9,289 nucleotides of DNA from Desulfotignum sp. Its GTDB lineage: Bacteria > Desulfobacterota > Desulfobacteria > Desulfobacterales > Desulfobacteraceae. Where the stretch lies: the NCBI GenBank assembly GCA_011390695.1, contig JAABRW010000434.1:1-9289 (forward strand), read 5' to 3'. Below, piece after piece: positions 1-5,373 of this stretch. The translations under genes were made by a program, and so were the position numbers. The notes under the pieces are model-generated. The model was not told the DNA's origin. It searched no databases and saw nothing but the letters and a program-made list of their open reading frames with translations. Each line of letters begins with the position of its first letter. Positions within the stretch are counted from its first letter, which is position 1.

Positions 1-133
1 TCGTGATCGCCCCTGCAAACCCATTCTTATCATAGTATGCTTCATGTATGGCATACGTGTAATTGGTTCTTTCTTTTCTGCCCGACGAATCCTGATAGAC
101 CGTTTTTCTGCGGACAACTCGATAATTCCACAT
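1..133 (-). CDS. Small uncharacterised protein, N-terminal part (runs off left edge)
   Basis: Reading the minus strand from the ATG at 133 gives 44 uninterrupted codons to the window edge. The product begins MWNYRVVRRK and contains the motif YAIHEAYYD at about residues 27-35. The start is supported by an AAGGTGA ribosome binding site six bases upstream and by a protein-like composition with alternating basic and aromatic residues. From memory it resembles short uncharacterised bacterial proteins that start MW-Y-R and carry a YAIHE-YYD motif. I know of no assigned function, and the C-terminus is outside the window. The gene is divergent from mntA/hepT, with about 360 bases between them. Its reality is fairly well supported; its function is unknown. 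Confidence 0.72.
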   Translation of the reverse strand, partial: MWNYRVVRRKTVYQDSSGRKERTNYTYAIHEAYYDKNGFAGAIT

Positions 134-245
134 AATTCACCTTCACATTTTTTTGCCGCTGCAAAGGGTTCTAACTTTCTCTTCCTGATCCAGCGGTTTA
201 AATGCCTTTTTGTCAATTATTTCCCCTTTAAACCGTATTTTTTGG

Positions 246-273
246 ATGTTAGCAAATGTCAGCCTTTTGTCAA
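246..273 (-). promoter_or_regulatory. Candidate sigma70-type promoter for the left-edge gene
   Basis: On the minus strand a perfect TTGACA (268-273) is followed after 16 bases by TAACAT (246-251). It points toward the gene starting at 133, which would leave a leader of roughly 105 bases. A second TTGACA lies at 211-216 on the same strand but has no good -10 partner. This is inference from consensus matching only. Confidence 0.35.
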
Positions 274-437
274 CATACCCGGACGGATGTAACAGCACCT
301 CTTTTTTTGGCCTTGTCGGTGAAAATAATATCTGGTTAACACTCTGCCAGCACCGGTTCCAGTTCGGCGCCGGTCATGGCATACGGCAGGATGACCCTGC
401 GCCGGATAACAGCAAAAAAAGACATGCCGCACCTTCC

Positions 438-466
438 TTGACATTGCGGAAAAAAACAGGCACTAT
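438..466 (+). promoter_or_regulatory. Candidate promoter for mntA-hepT
   Basis: A perfect TTGACA at 438-443 is followed after exactly 17 bases by CACTAT (461-466), a weak -10. Transcription would start near 473, just before the AGAAAGGA ribosome binding site at 473-480. That fits initiation at the ATG at 492 better than at 480 and excludes the much earlier in-frame ATG at 210. Many toxin-antitoxin operons repress their own promoter, but I see no clear palindromic operator here. Confidence 0.4.
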
Positions 467-491
467 CCATCCAGAAAGGATGTCAGCCGCG

Positions 492-896
492 ATGGAAGAA
501 ACAATCACACAATATTTTGAAACAAAAAATGAGGTGGCTGCCGTGCACTTGTTCGGATCATTTGCATCTGAAAAAAACCGCCCCATGAGTGATGTGGATC
601 TGGCAATCCTGTTTTTACCGAAACACTTACCATCAGCAGAACAATTCTGCCGCCGGTATCTGACTGATCTTGGCAGACTTCTGAGAAAGGATATCCATCC
701 CATTGTGATGAACCGGGCCGGGGAAGTGCTGCTCAAACAGATTTTCCTCAAAGGCAGACAGCTTGTGGTGAAAAACCCGGCCGTTGTCAGTGAATTCAAT
801 ATGACCGCCATATCCCGGATCGCAGATTTCGGTTATTATCTGGAACCTATGCAGGCCGGCGTGAAAAACAAGTTGCAGGAGAAGGTTAATGGTTGA
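492..896 (+). CDS. mntA: MntA-type minimal nucleotidyltransferase antitoxin
   Basis: This encodes a 134-residue MNT-fold nucleotidyltransferase. The signature is GS-x10-D-x-D: Gly22-Ser23 in LFGSFAS, then Asp34 and Asp36 in SDVDLAI, the metal- and nucleotide-binding residues of the polymerase beta superfamily. In the studied Shewanella MntA-HepT system the MNT protein neutralises the HEPN toxin by adding AMP groups to a tyrosine near the toxin active site. The partner here has the matching tyrosine, so the same mechanism is inferred. An AGAAAGGA ribosome binding site ends 11 bases before the ATG at 492. The in-frame ATG at 480 overlaps that site and is less likely; it would add four residues. 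The gene overlaps hepT by eight bases (ATG at 889, TGA at 894-896), implying translational coupling. Length is usual for the family. Confidence 0.88.
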   Translation: MEETITQYFETKNEVAAVHLFGSFASEKNRPMSDVDLAILFLPKHLPSAEQFCRRYLTDLGRLLRKDIHPIVMNRAGEVLLKQIFLKGRQLVVKNPAVVSEFNMTAISRIADFGYYLEPMQAGVKNKLQEKVNG

Positions 897-1308
897 CAAA
901 GATGTGTTGTTTGCCAAAATCAGTTCTGTGGACAAACACCTGGATCGGGTGAAAAAACAATCGGCTCTGCCCCTGGACCAATTCCTGGCAAGTCCCGATG
1001 CCCAGGATATCGTTCTGTTCAATCTGCATCTGGCAATTCAAAGCTGCATTGACATGGCAGCCCATATTGTCAGCGAACAAGGCATGGGAGTAGCTGGCTC
1101 CACCAATGAGCTGTTTTATTTTCTTGAAGAACATCATGTAATCGATGCTGCACTTTGTGAAAAAATGACGCTGGCCGTGGGATTGCGAAACCTGATCGTC
1201 CATGAATACGGCCGGCTGGATATGAAACAGATATATGAATCCTGCCGCCATGATATCCAGGATCTTTCAGCCTTTGCCTCAGCAGTGATGACTGCCTTTA
1301 ACCTGTAA
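889..1308 (+). CDS. hepT: HepT-type HEPN ribonuclease toxin (DUF86)
   Basis: This is a 139-residue, mostly helical HEPN-domain protein of the HepT/DUF86 family. The catalytic R-x4-H motif with its trailing tyrosine is intact: Arg100, His105 and Tyr107 in RNLIVHEY. In this family Arg and His form the RNase site that cleaves RNA. The tyrosine two residues after the His is the residue modified by the MNT partner in the Shewanella system. The gene starts inside the 3' end of mntA, the typical arrangement, and there is no sign of inactivation. It may serve as a stress or phage-defence toxin or as a stability module; the sequence alone does not say which. The next gene (LysR) is convergent, with 36 bases between stops and no strong terminator seen. 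Confidence 0.88.
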   Translation: MVDKDVLFAKISSVDKHLDRVKKQSALPLDQFLASPDAQDIVLFNLHLAIQSCIDMAAHIVSEQGMGVAGSTNELFYFLEEHHVIDAALCEKMTLAVGLRNLIVHEYGRLDMKQIYESCRHDIQDLSAFASAVMTAFNL

Positions 1309-1344
1309 TACCGGATACAAAAATGCCAGACATGCTGAACCGAG

Positions 1345-2229
1345 TCAGTGCAGGCGCAGGGACTTGATGTGCCGGATCAGATCCGGGAAGGGCGGTTTTT
1401 CAAAATTACGCTTTTTCAGGTAGATGTTGATCTGGTCTTTGAGAACTGCGGTATCAGGAAACAGAGCGGTCAATTGACCGCTCTCCAGCTCCTTGAGCAC
1501 CGTGTACCGGGGAACGAACCCCACCCCCATGGAGGCAAGGGCAGCATTTATGATGCCCCGGACACTGGAAATCCGGATCACAGTGTCACACCCGAAATCC
1601 GCTTTGCCGGCCAGGGCATTGATGAAATTTTTCCACCAGAGCAGGTCTTTGTCAAAGGACAGCAGGCTGCACCGGGACAGGTCGGCAATGGTGTGAATCC
1701 GGTGATCCGCCACATACCACGGGGTGGCGATCACCACATACTCCTCTCTCATCAAAGGTACACACACCAGGCTTTCGTGCACGTGGGGAATGCAGTCCAC
1801 AATAATATCCAGGTCATCTGCCAGCAATGGCTCCAGCAAATACGGATCCAGGAAAAAATCCACATGAATGTGGGGATGGCTGGTTAAAAAGGGGGCTATT
1901 CCTTTGAGGAGCACGGATGACCCGAACTCCACCGGAGCGCCCAGGGTAAGGGATATCCGGTGGCCTCTGCCGGCGGCAAGACTGTCCAGGGTATCGTCGA
2001 TCCTGGGAAAAATATCGGCACACCGCCGGAAGAGAAATTCCCCTTCCCTGGTCAAACGAAATTTTCGGCCGGCCCGGTCCACCAGTTCAAACCCCAGTTC
2101 TGTTTCCAGTTTTTTAATGGCATGGCTTACGGCGGACTGGGTCAGGCACAGCCGTTGTGCACACCCGGTGTAGCTGCCGGCCTTTGCCAGGGTGTAAAAA
2201 GTTTTCAGCTTGTTCAGATCCGCCTGCAT
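1345..2229 (-). CDS. LysR-family transcriptional regulator
   Basis: This 294-residue protein has the standard LysR layout and length. An N-terminal winged helix-turn-helix covers about residues 5-64, with the core AQRLCLTQSAVSHAIKKLE around residues 24-42. A linker helix follows, then a periplasmic-binding-protein-like effector domain from about residue 90 to the end. An AGGA ribosome binding site lies a few bases before the ATG at 2229. LysR proteins usually control a divergent or nearby gene in response to a small molecule. The nearest divergent gene is the methyltransferase-like gene at 2731, 500 bases away, and the flavin oxidoreductase lies beyond it. Neither link is proven. The effector cannot be predicted. 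Confidence 0.93.
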   Translation of the reverse strand: MQADLNKLKTFYTLAKAGSYTGCAQRLCLTQSAVSHAIKKLETELGFELVDRAGRKFRLTREGEFLFRRCADIFPRIDDTLDSLAAGRGHRISLTLGAPVEFGSSVLLKGIAPFLTSHPHIHVDFFLDPYLLEPLLADDLDIIVDCIPHVHESLVCVPLMREEYVVIATPWYVADHRIHTIADLSRCSLLSFDKDLLWWKNFINALAGKADFGCDTVIRISSVRGIINAALASMGVGFVPRYTVLKELESGQLTALFPDTAVLKDQINIYLKKRNFEKPPFPDLIRHIKSLRLH

Positions 2230-2347
2230 TAAGGTCCTTTATACATCTGGCCCGAAACCGGCATATCACCGCTCCCTTGTCCCACGAAGATCTCAAAGAT
2301 CACCGCAGACCATGGAAACACGATGTGCTGCGCCAGGCAGGTTTTTT

Positions 2348-2360
2348 ATGAATCATTCAT
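2348..2360. promoter_or_regulatory. 13-bp perfect palindrome, candidate operator
   Basis: ATGAAT-C-ATTCAT has two perfect 6-bp arms around one base, directly after a T-run. It lies about 120 bases upstream of the LysR start. LysR proteins bind interrupted dyads upstream of their targets, so this could be an operator. It does not follow the classical T-N11-A pattern exactly, so the assignment is speculative. Confidence 0.35.
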
Positions 2361-2552
2361 AATCCATGCACTGCACCATGTCAAGCGATCTGATCTTCCC
2401 CTGAATATTTGCTATAGCAGCATGCGCTTCTACGGAAAGCCCCTGGTGGTGTCCTGTGAACGGACCGTCAGCGTCGGAGGGGGCTGGTAAAAGATGCCGG
2501 CATGGTTTTTAACCAAAGAACGGGATGCCGCACTTCATTGTTCGTATGTAAA

Positions 2553-2577
2553 CCGGCCCCCGCAGACCTCGGGCCGG
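2553..2577. repeat. GC-rich inverted repeat (7-bp stem, 11-base loop)
   Basis: CCGGCCC at 2553-2559 pairs perfectly with GGGCCGG at 2571-2577. There is no T-tract on either side, so it is not a standard intrinsic terminator. It lies about 90 bases upstream of the promoter of the methyltransferase-like gene. Function unknown. Confidence 0.35.
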
Positions 2578-2666
2578 GCACAGGACACCAACAGGGGCGG
2601 GCCCCGGGACAGCGTGCTGCACAGAGCGATCGAAAGCCCGGCATGCTTATGGCAAATATCCAGATC

Positions 2667-2695
2667 TTCCCATCCCTGCCTGTCTGTGCTATGGT
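2667..2695 (+). promoter_or_regulatory. Likely promoter of the methyltransferase-like gene
   Basis: TTCCCA (2667-2672), a 17-base spacer and TATGGT (2690-2695) fit a sigma70-type promoter. Transcription would start near 2702 and leave a leader of about 29 bases before the ATG at 2731. The -10 region sits in an 18-base motif (CTGTGCTATGGTGCGTGA) that recurs with one mismatch at 4741-4758, also 17 bases after a -35-like hexamer. Confidence 0.5.
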
Positions 2696-2730
2696 GCGTG
2701 ATCAAACACTACCTGAATTTCCGGAGACCT

Positions 2731-3456
2731 ATGGACCCGCTTTTTGAAGAACTGGATTGTCAGCAGACCCGACTGGGGGAATTGAGCCTGAGACGGCGGC
2801 GCCTGCTGCAGCTGGAAGGCACAACGATTTACGAGGTAAGGCTGGGGGACCATTTTCTGATGTCCAGCCTTTTCCATGAGGCGGAAACCAAAATGGCGGA
2901 GATCAGCCTGGCCCTGGCAACCAAACCCCACCTGAATGTAGTGGTGGGGGGACTGGGCCTGGGATATACCGCTGCCGCCGCCCTGGCAGATCCGCGGGTA
3001 AGCTCCCTGGTGGTGGTGGAATATCTGGCACCGGTGATCAGCTGGCACAAAAAAAAGCTGGTGCCCCTGGGAAACCAGCTGTCGTCAGACCCCCGATGCC
3101 GGATGATCCATGATGATTTTTTCGCCCGGAGCCGGGATGCTGACCAGGGATTTGATCCGGACTTTCCCGGAAAAAAACAGGACATCATTCTTCTGGACAT
3201 CGACCATACCCCCAACCGGGTCCTGCACCGGACCAATGCCCGGTTTTATACACCCGAAGGCCTGAGGGAACTGGCCGGGCACCTGACCCCGGGCGGGGTG
3301 TTCGCCCTGTGGTCCGATGATCCGCCGGAAAAAGCGTTCACATCCCTGCTGGAAAGCGTGTTTCCGGAAGTTCACGCCCATACCGTCTGTTTCAAAAACC
3401 CCTTCACCGGCGGTACGGCTGAAAACGCCGTGTACACAGCCGTAACAGACCAATAA
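2731..3456 (+). CDS. Spermidine synthase-like / SAM-dependent methyltransferase-fold protein
   Basis: This 241-residue protein has a Rossmann-like fold of the spermidine synthase / class I methyltransferase type. A glycine-rich nucleotide loop (GGLGLGYT, residues 73-80) is followed by an acidic residue at the end of the next strand (Glu97 in VVVEYLAP). A later strand ends in LLDIDHTP (Asp156, Asp158), near where the aminopropyltransferase or methyl-acceptor site would be. The start at 2731 is chosen because CGGAG lies four bases upstream and a promoter precedes it; the in-frame extension back to 2494 does not look like protein. The substrate is unknown. True spermidine synthases are longer (about 280 residues) with a clear N-terminal beta domain, so a generic SAM-binding role is more likely. 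The gene is convergent with the flavin oxidoreductase, with only 18 bases between stops. Confidence 0.8.
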   Translation: MDPLFEELDCQQTRLGELSLRRRRLLQLEGTTIYEVRLGDHFLMSSLFHEAETKMAEISLALATKPHLNVVVGGLGLGYTAAAALADPRVSSLVVVEYLAPVISWHKKKLVPLGNQLSSDPRCRMIHDDFFARSRDADQGFDPDFPGKKQDIILLDIDHTPNRVLHRTNARFYTPEGLRELAGHLTPGGVFALWSDDPPEKAFTSLLESVFPEVHAHTVCFKNPFTGGTAENAVYTAVTDQ

Positions 3457-3474
3457 TTCCTGAAGGCATAACCG

Positions 3475-4581
3475 TTATTCAGAGCGTTCACGCTGTTCAG
3501 TCACACAATATATCCCCTCTCCCTTCAACGCCGGGCGGAAACACAGGTTGTCCGAATTGCACAGGGCCGGGCCGGTATCCCCGCTGCGCCAGCGGTTGAT
3601 CAGGCCGGGCTCCCGGATCAGGGGCCGGCTCAAAGAGATATAATCGGAAACACCGCCGGCAACCAGTTCCCGTGCCTTTTCAAGGGAGCGGATGCCCCCC
3701 ACAAGGATGACGGGAATGTCCAGGGCCTGTTTTATTGCGGCTGCCCCCTGCGCAAAGTATGCTTCTTTTTCCGGCTTGTTAATGCCCAGCCGGCTGGGGG
3801 ACAATGTTTTGCTGGTGAGAAATCCACCAGACACCTCAATGGCATCGATGCCAACATTCTGCAGGAGTCTGGCAGTCTCAACCGCATCTTCCAGGGTCAG
3901 GCCGCCTTCCACATCATCCCAGGCATTGATTTTCACCAGCACGGGAAAGTCCGGTCCCACGGCCTGCCGCACCGCATCCACGGTGTCACACAGGGCCCGG
4001 CTGCGGTTTTCAATGGACCCGCCATAGGCATCCTGGCGCCGGTTGTAGACCGGAGACAGAAACTGGCTGAACAGATATCCATGGGCCGCATGGATCTGGA
4101 CCCCGTCGAACCCGGCTGCTTTTGCCCGCTCAGCAGCCTGCACATAGGCTGACATCAGGGCCTGGATATCTGCGATGGTCAGTTCATGGCGGGGGGTTTT
4201 GGCCAGACCCTCAAACAGAGACACCACATGGGGCGGAGTCCGGGTAATATTTTCCGCGGCAAACGTGCCGGCATGGGCCAGCTGGGCCACCATTTTTCCG
4301 CCTGCCTGGTGAACGGCATCGGTCATGGATTTCAGGCCGTCAACCAGTTCATCTTTGTATATTCCCATCTGCCTGGGGCCGGCCTGGCCTTCCGGCAGGA
4401 CAAAGGTATGCCCGGAAATGATCAGGCCCACCCCGCCTTCTGCCAGCCGGGTGACGGTGTCGATCAGTTCAAGGGTCACTGCCCCCTCTTCATCAGCCAT
4501 GCCTTCCCAGGTAGCGGACCGGACAAACCGGTTGTTAACTGTCATGGTATTTATCTGGGTTATGTCAAATAGATCGGTCAT
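3475..4581 (-). CDS. NADH:flavin oxidoreductase (Old Yellow Enzyme family)
   Basis: This is a 368-residue single-domain FMN-binding TIM-barrel enzyme of the Old Yellow Enzyme type. Recognisable motifs are QLAHAG (residues 100-105), HAAHGYL (164-170, with the His164/His167 pair that binds substrate in this family), YGGSIENR (186-193) and the C-terminal phosphate-binding strand VILVGGIRS. The C-terminus has a Cys pattern (CNSDNLCF, then YC about a dozen residues later) seen in many anaerobe homologues. It lacks the extra FAD/NAD domain of 2,4-dienoyl-CoA or 2-enoate reductases. It likely reduces an activated C=C bond or nitro group using NAD(P)H; the substrate is unknown. The ATG at 4581 is preferred because AGGA lies six bases upstream. 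The in-frame ATG at 4617 would put coding sequence inside the 20-bp repeats. Confidence 0.92.
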   Translation of the reverse strand: MTDLFDITQINTMTVNNRFVRSATWEGMADEEGAVTLELIDTVTRLAEGGVGLIISGHTFVLPEGQAGPRQMGIYKDELVDGLKSMTDAVHQAGGKMVAQLAHAGTFAAENITRTPPHVVSLFEGLAKTPRHELTIADIQALMSAYVQAAERAKAAGFDGVQIHAAHGYLFSQFLSPVYNRRQDAYGGSIENRSRALCDTVDAVRQAVGPDFPVLVKINAWDDVEGGLTLEDAVETARLLQNVGIDAIEVSGGFLTSKTLSPSRLGINKPEKEAYFAQGAAAIKQALDIPVILVGGIRSLEKARELVAGGVSDYISLSRPLIREPGLINRWRSGDTGPALCNSDNLCFRPALKGEGIYCVTEQRERSE

Positions 4582-4600
4582 ATGCTTTCCTGTATACTTT

Positions 4601-4640
4601 TGGGGTTCTATGTACAAATTTGGGGTTCTATGTTCAAAGG
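4601..4640 (-). repeat. Two tandem 20-bp direct repeats upstream of the flavin oxidoreductase
   Basis: TGGGGTTCTATGTACAAATT (4601-4620) is followed at once by TGGGGTTCTATGTTCAAAGG (4621-4640), with 17 of 20 bases identical. A period of 20 bases is close to two helical turns, so two proteins would bind on the same DNA face. The repeats end 20 bases before the ATG at 4581 and overlap its candidate promoter, as expected for an operator. The regulator is unknown. Confidence 0.65.
4609..4637 (-). promoter_or_regulatory. Candidate promoter of the flavin oxidoreductase, inside the repeats
   Basis: On the minus strand TTGAAC (4632-4637) and TACATA (4609-4614) are 17 bases apart. Transcription would start near 4602, leaving a leader of about 20 bases with the AGGA ribosome binding site. 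One repeat unit contains the -35 and the other the -10, so a bound regulator would cover both elements. Confidence 0.42.
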
Positions 4641-4723
4641 CAAAGTTTATTAATAAAGCACATGCGCCGGCAGATCAAGCGCTCTTTTGTTCACCGGAAA
4701 AAACCCGGGCCGCAAAAGTGCCT

Positions 4724-4752
4724 TTCACATCCCGGGTCGCCTGTGCTATGGT
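4724..4752 (+). promoter_or_regulatory. Orphan sigma70-type promoter, plus strand
   Basis: TTCACA (4724-4729), 17 bases, then TATGGT (4747-4752) make a good promoter match. The -10 lies in the second copy of the CTGTGCTATGGTNCGTGA motif. No plus-strand gene follows until 5374, and the gene in between (4865-4996) is on the other strand. It could drive a short untranslated RNA or be a relic of a lost gene. Confidence 0.4.
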
Positions 4753-4864
4753 CCGTGACAGACTGAATCCGTCAGCCAAAACCCGTTGTAACATTGTCTT
4801 TGGTATTGTTTTCTTCTTCCTGGGGCCGCTTTGTCGCTAAAGCCCCTTCCAGGTGCGGGCACAA

Positions 4865-4996
4865 CTACACCAATTGTAAAATGCCGAACAAGATCAGGAA
4901 TCCTGCGACAATATAATTTAAAAATTTTGGAAAAACCAGAATCAGAACTCCTGCTGCAATTGATAATATCGGCTCCAACGTTATTTGGAATGTCAT
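4865..4996 (-). CDS. DUF3096-type small hydrophobic membrane protein
   Basis: This 43-codon gene is preceded by a near-perfect ribosome binding site (AGGAGGT, about six bases before the ATG at 4996). The product begins MTFQITLEPILSIAAG. It has two short hydrophobic segments, about residues 9-22 and 28-43, separated by PKFLNY (residues 23-28), so a hairpin of two membrane segments is likely. This matches my recollection of the DUF3096 family: proteins of about 45-50 residues with an N-terminal L-x-P-I-L and a central P-[KR]-x-L-N-Y. The family has no known function. The gene stands alone, 284 bases upstream of the flavin oxidoreductase, which seems to have its own promoter, and divergent from the cytochrome operon. 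Confidence 0.85.
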   Translation of the reverse strand: MTFQITLEPILSIAAGVLILVFPKFLNYIVAGFLILFGILQLV

Positions 4997-5096
4997 GGGT
5001 GACCTCCTGATTGAAAATGAATTTTAATCGTCTCTGACATGCATGGCTTTTACAGCTGGTGCGACATGTCCAATACACACAATATACGGACCTGGG

Positions 5097-5124
5097 AAAA
5101 AATGAAATTGGGGAAAACCCCCAA
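5097..5124 (-). terminator. Possible intrinsic terminator, minus strand
   Basis: TTGGGG (5108-5113) pairs with CCCCAA (5119-5124) around a 5-base loop. Read on the minus strand the stem is followed by a T-rich tail (TTTCATTTTTT). No minus-strand gene lies just upstream, so it might attenuate a leader, block antisense transcription into the DUF3096-type gene, or be chance. Confidence 0.3.
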
Positions 5125-5335
5125 AAGCAAACGTGTAAACATGATTGTTCACATGCCGCACAATTGCCAGGCCATCCATCCCTTATACTCTCCAGGCCGG
5201 AGCGGTCATGGTTTTTGAAGAAGCGGTCACAGATTCTGAAGATCGATTTCAAAACTGCATAGAACAATGATCTAAAATGGGGGATTTCCCCGATTGATTA
5301 CAAGGCCGGGCTCCTTCTAAGATGCTATTATAAGT

Positions 5336-5347
5336 CATATTAATATG
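5336..5347. promoter_or_regulatory. 12-bp perfect palindrome upstream of the cytochrome operon
   Basis: CATATTAATATG is a perfect dyad ending 26 bases before the cytochrome ATG, in an AT-rich stretch around the presumed transcription start. A repressor or activator site is plausible. It does not match the FNR half-sites TTGAT/ATCAA. Confidence 0.35.
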
Positions 5348-5373
5348 GGATATATGATTTTCCAGGAGGTATT

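Larger units (their letters stand above)
134..491. other. Intergenic region between the left-edge gene and mntA
   Basis: This 358-base stretch separates two divergent genes. Open frames crossing it show no protein-like composition: the long frame entering mntA from position 210 only looks like a nucleotidyltransferase after about 492. Apart from candidate promoters on each strand I see nothing recognisable in it. Confidence 0.6.
2230..2730. other. 500-bp non-coding region between the LysR gene and the methyltransferase-like gene
   Basis: No convincing gene lies here. The open frame leading into the methyltransferase from 2494 has an unlikely composition and no ribosome binding site. A 22-codon frame at 2422-2490 also lacks one. 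The region does hold an AT-rich palindrome at 2348-2360, a GC-rich hairpin at 2553-2577 and a promoter at 2667-2695. Its size and structure could reflect a regulatory region or a decayed gene. Confidence 0.6.
4997..5373. other. 377-bp divergent intergenic region
   Basis: This stretch holds the leaders of the DUF3096-type gene (leftward) and the octahaem cytochrome operon (rightward). It contains the hairpin at 5108-5124, a small GGGGA-TT-TCCCC dyad near 5279-5290 and the palindrome at 5336-5347. The open frames here have no ribosome binding site and an unlikely composition. I could not fix a confident cytochrome promoter; TTGATT (5294-5299) with TAAGAT (5318-5323), 18 bases apart, is the best weak candidate. 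Confidence 0.55.

Noticed and set aside
210..491. N-terminal extension of MntA from the ATG at 210
   Set aside because: Its composition is unlike protein, it crosses the candidate promoter at 438-466, and it would make the protein far longer than the family.
2422..2490. 22-codon frame starting MRFYGKPLVV
   Set aside because: It has no ribosome binding site and no recognised family; it may be a chance frame or a fragment of a lost gene.
2494..2730. N-terminal extension of the methyltransferase-like protein
   Set aside because: It has no ribosome binding site and an unlikely composition, it overlaps a good promoter, and CGGAG precedes the ATG at 2731.
4819..4853. GC-rich hairpin as an intrinsic terminator of the DUF3096-type gene
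   Set aside because: The stem is imperfect and neither strand has a T-tract after it.
4746..5267. 173-codon, Cys-rich open frame on the minus strand
   Set aside because: It overlaps the DUF3096-type gene in another frame, has no ribosome binding site and looks random.
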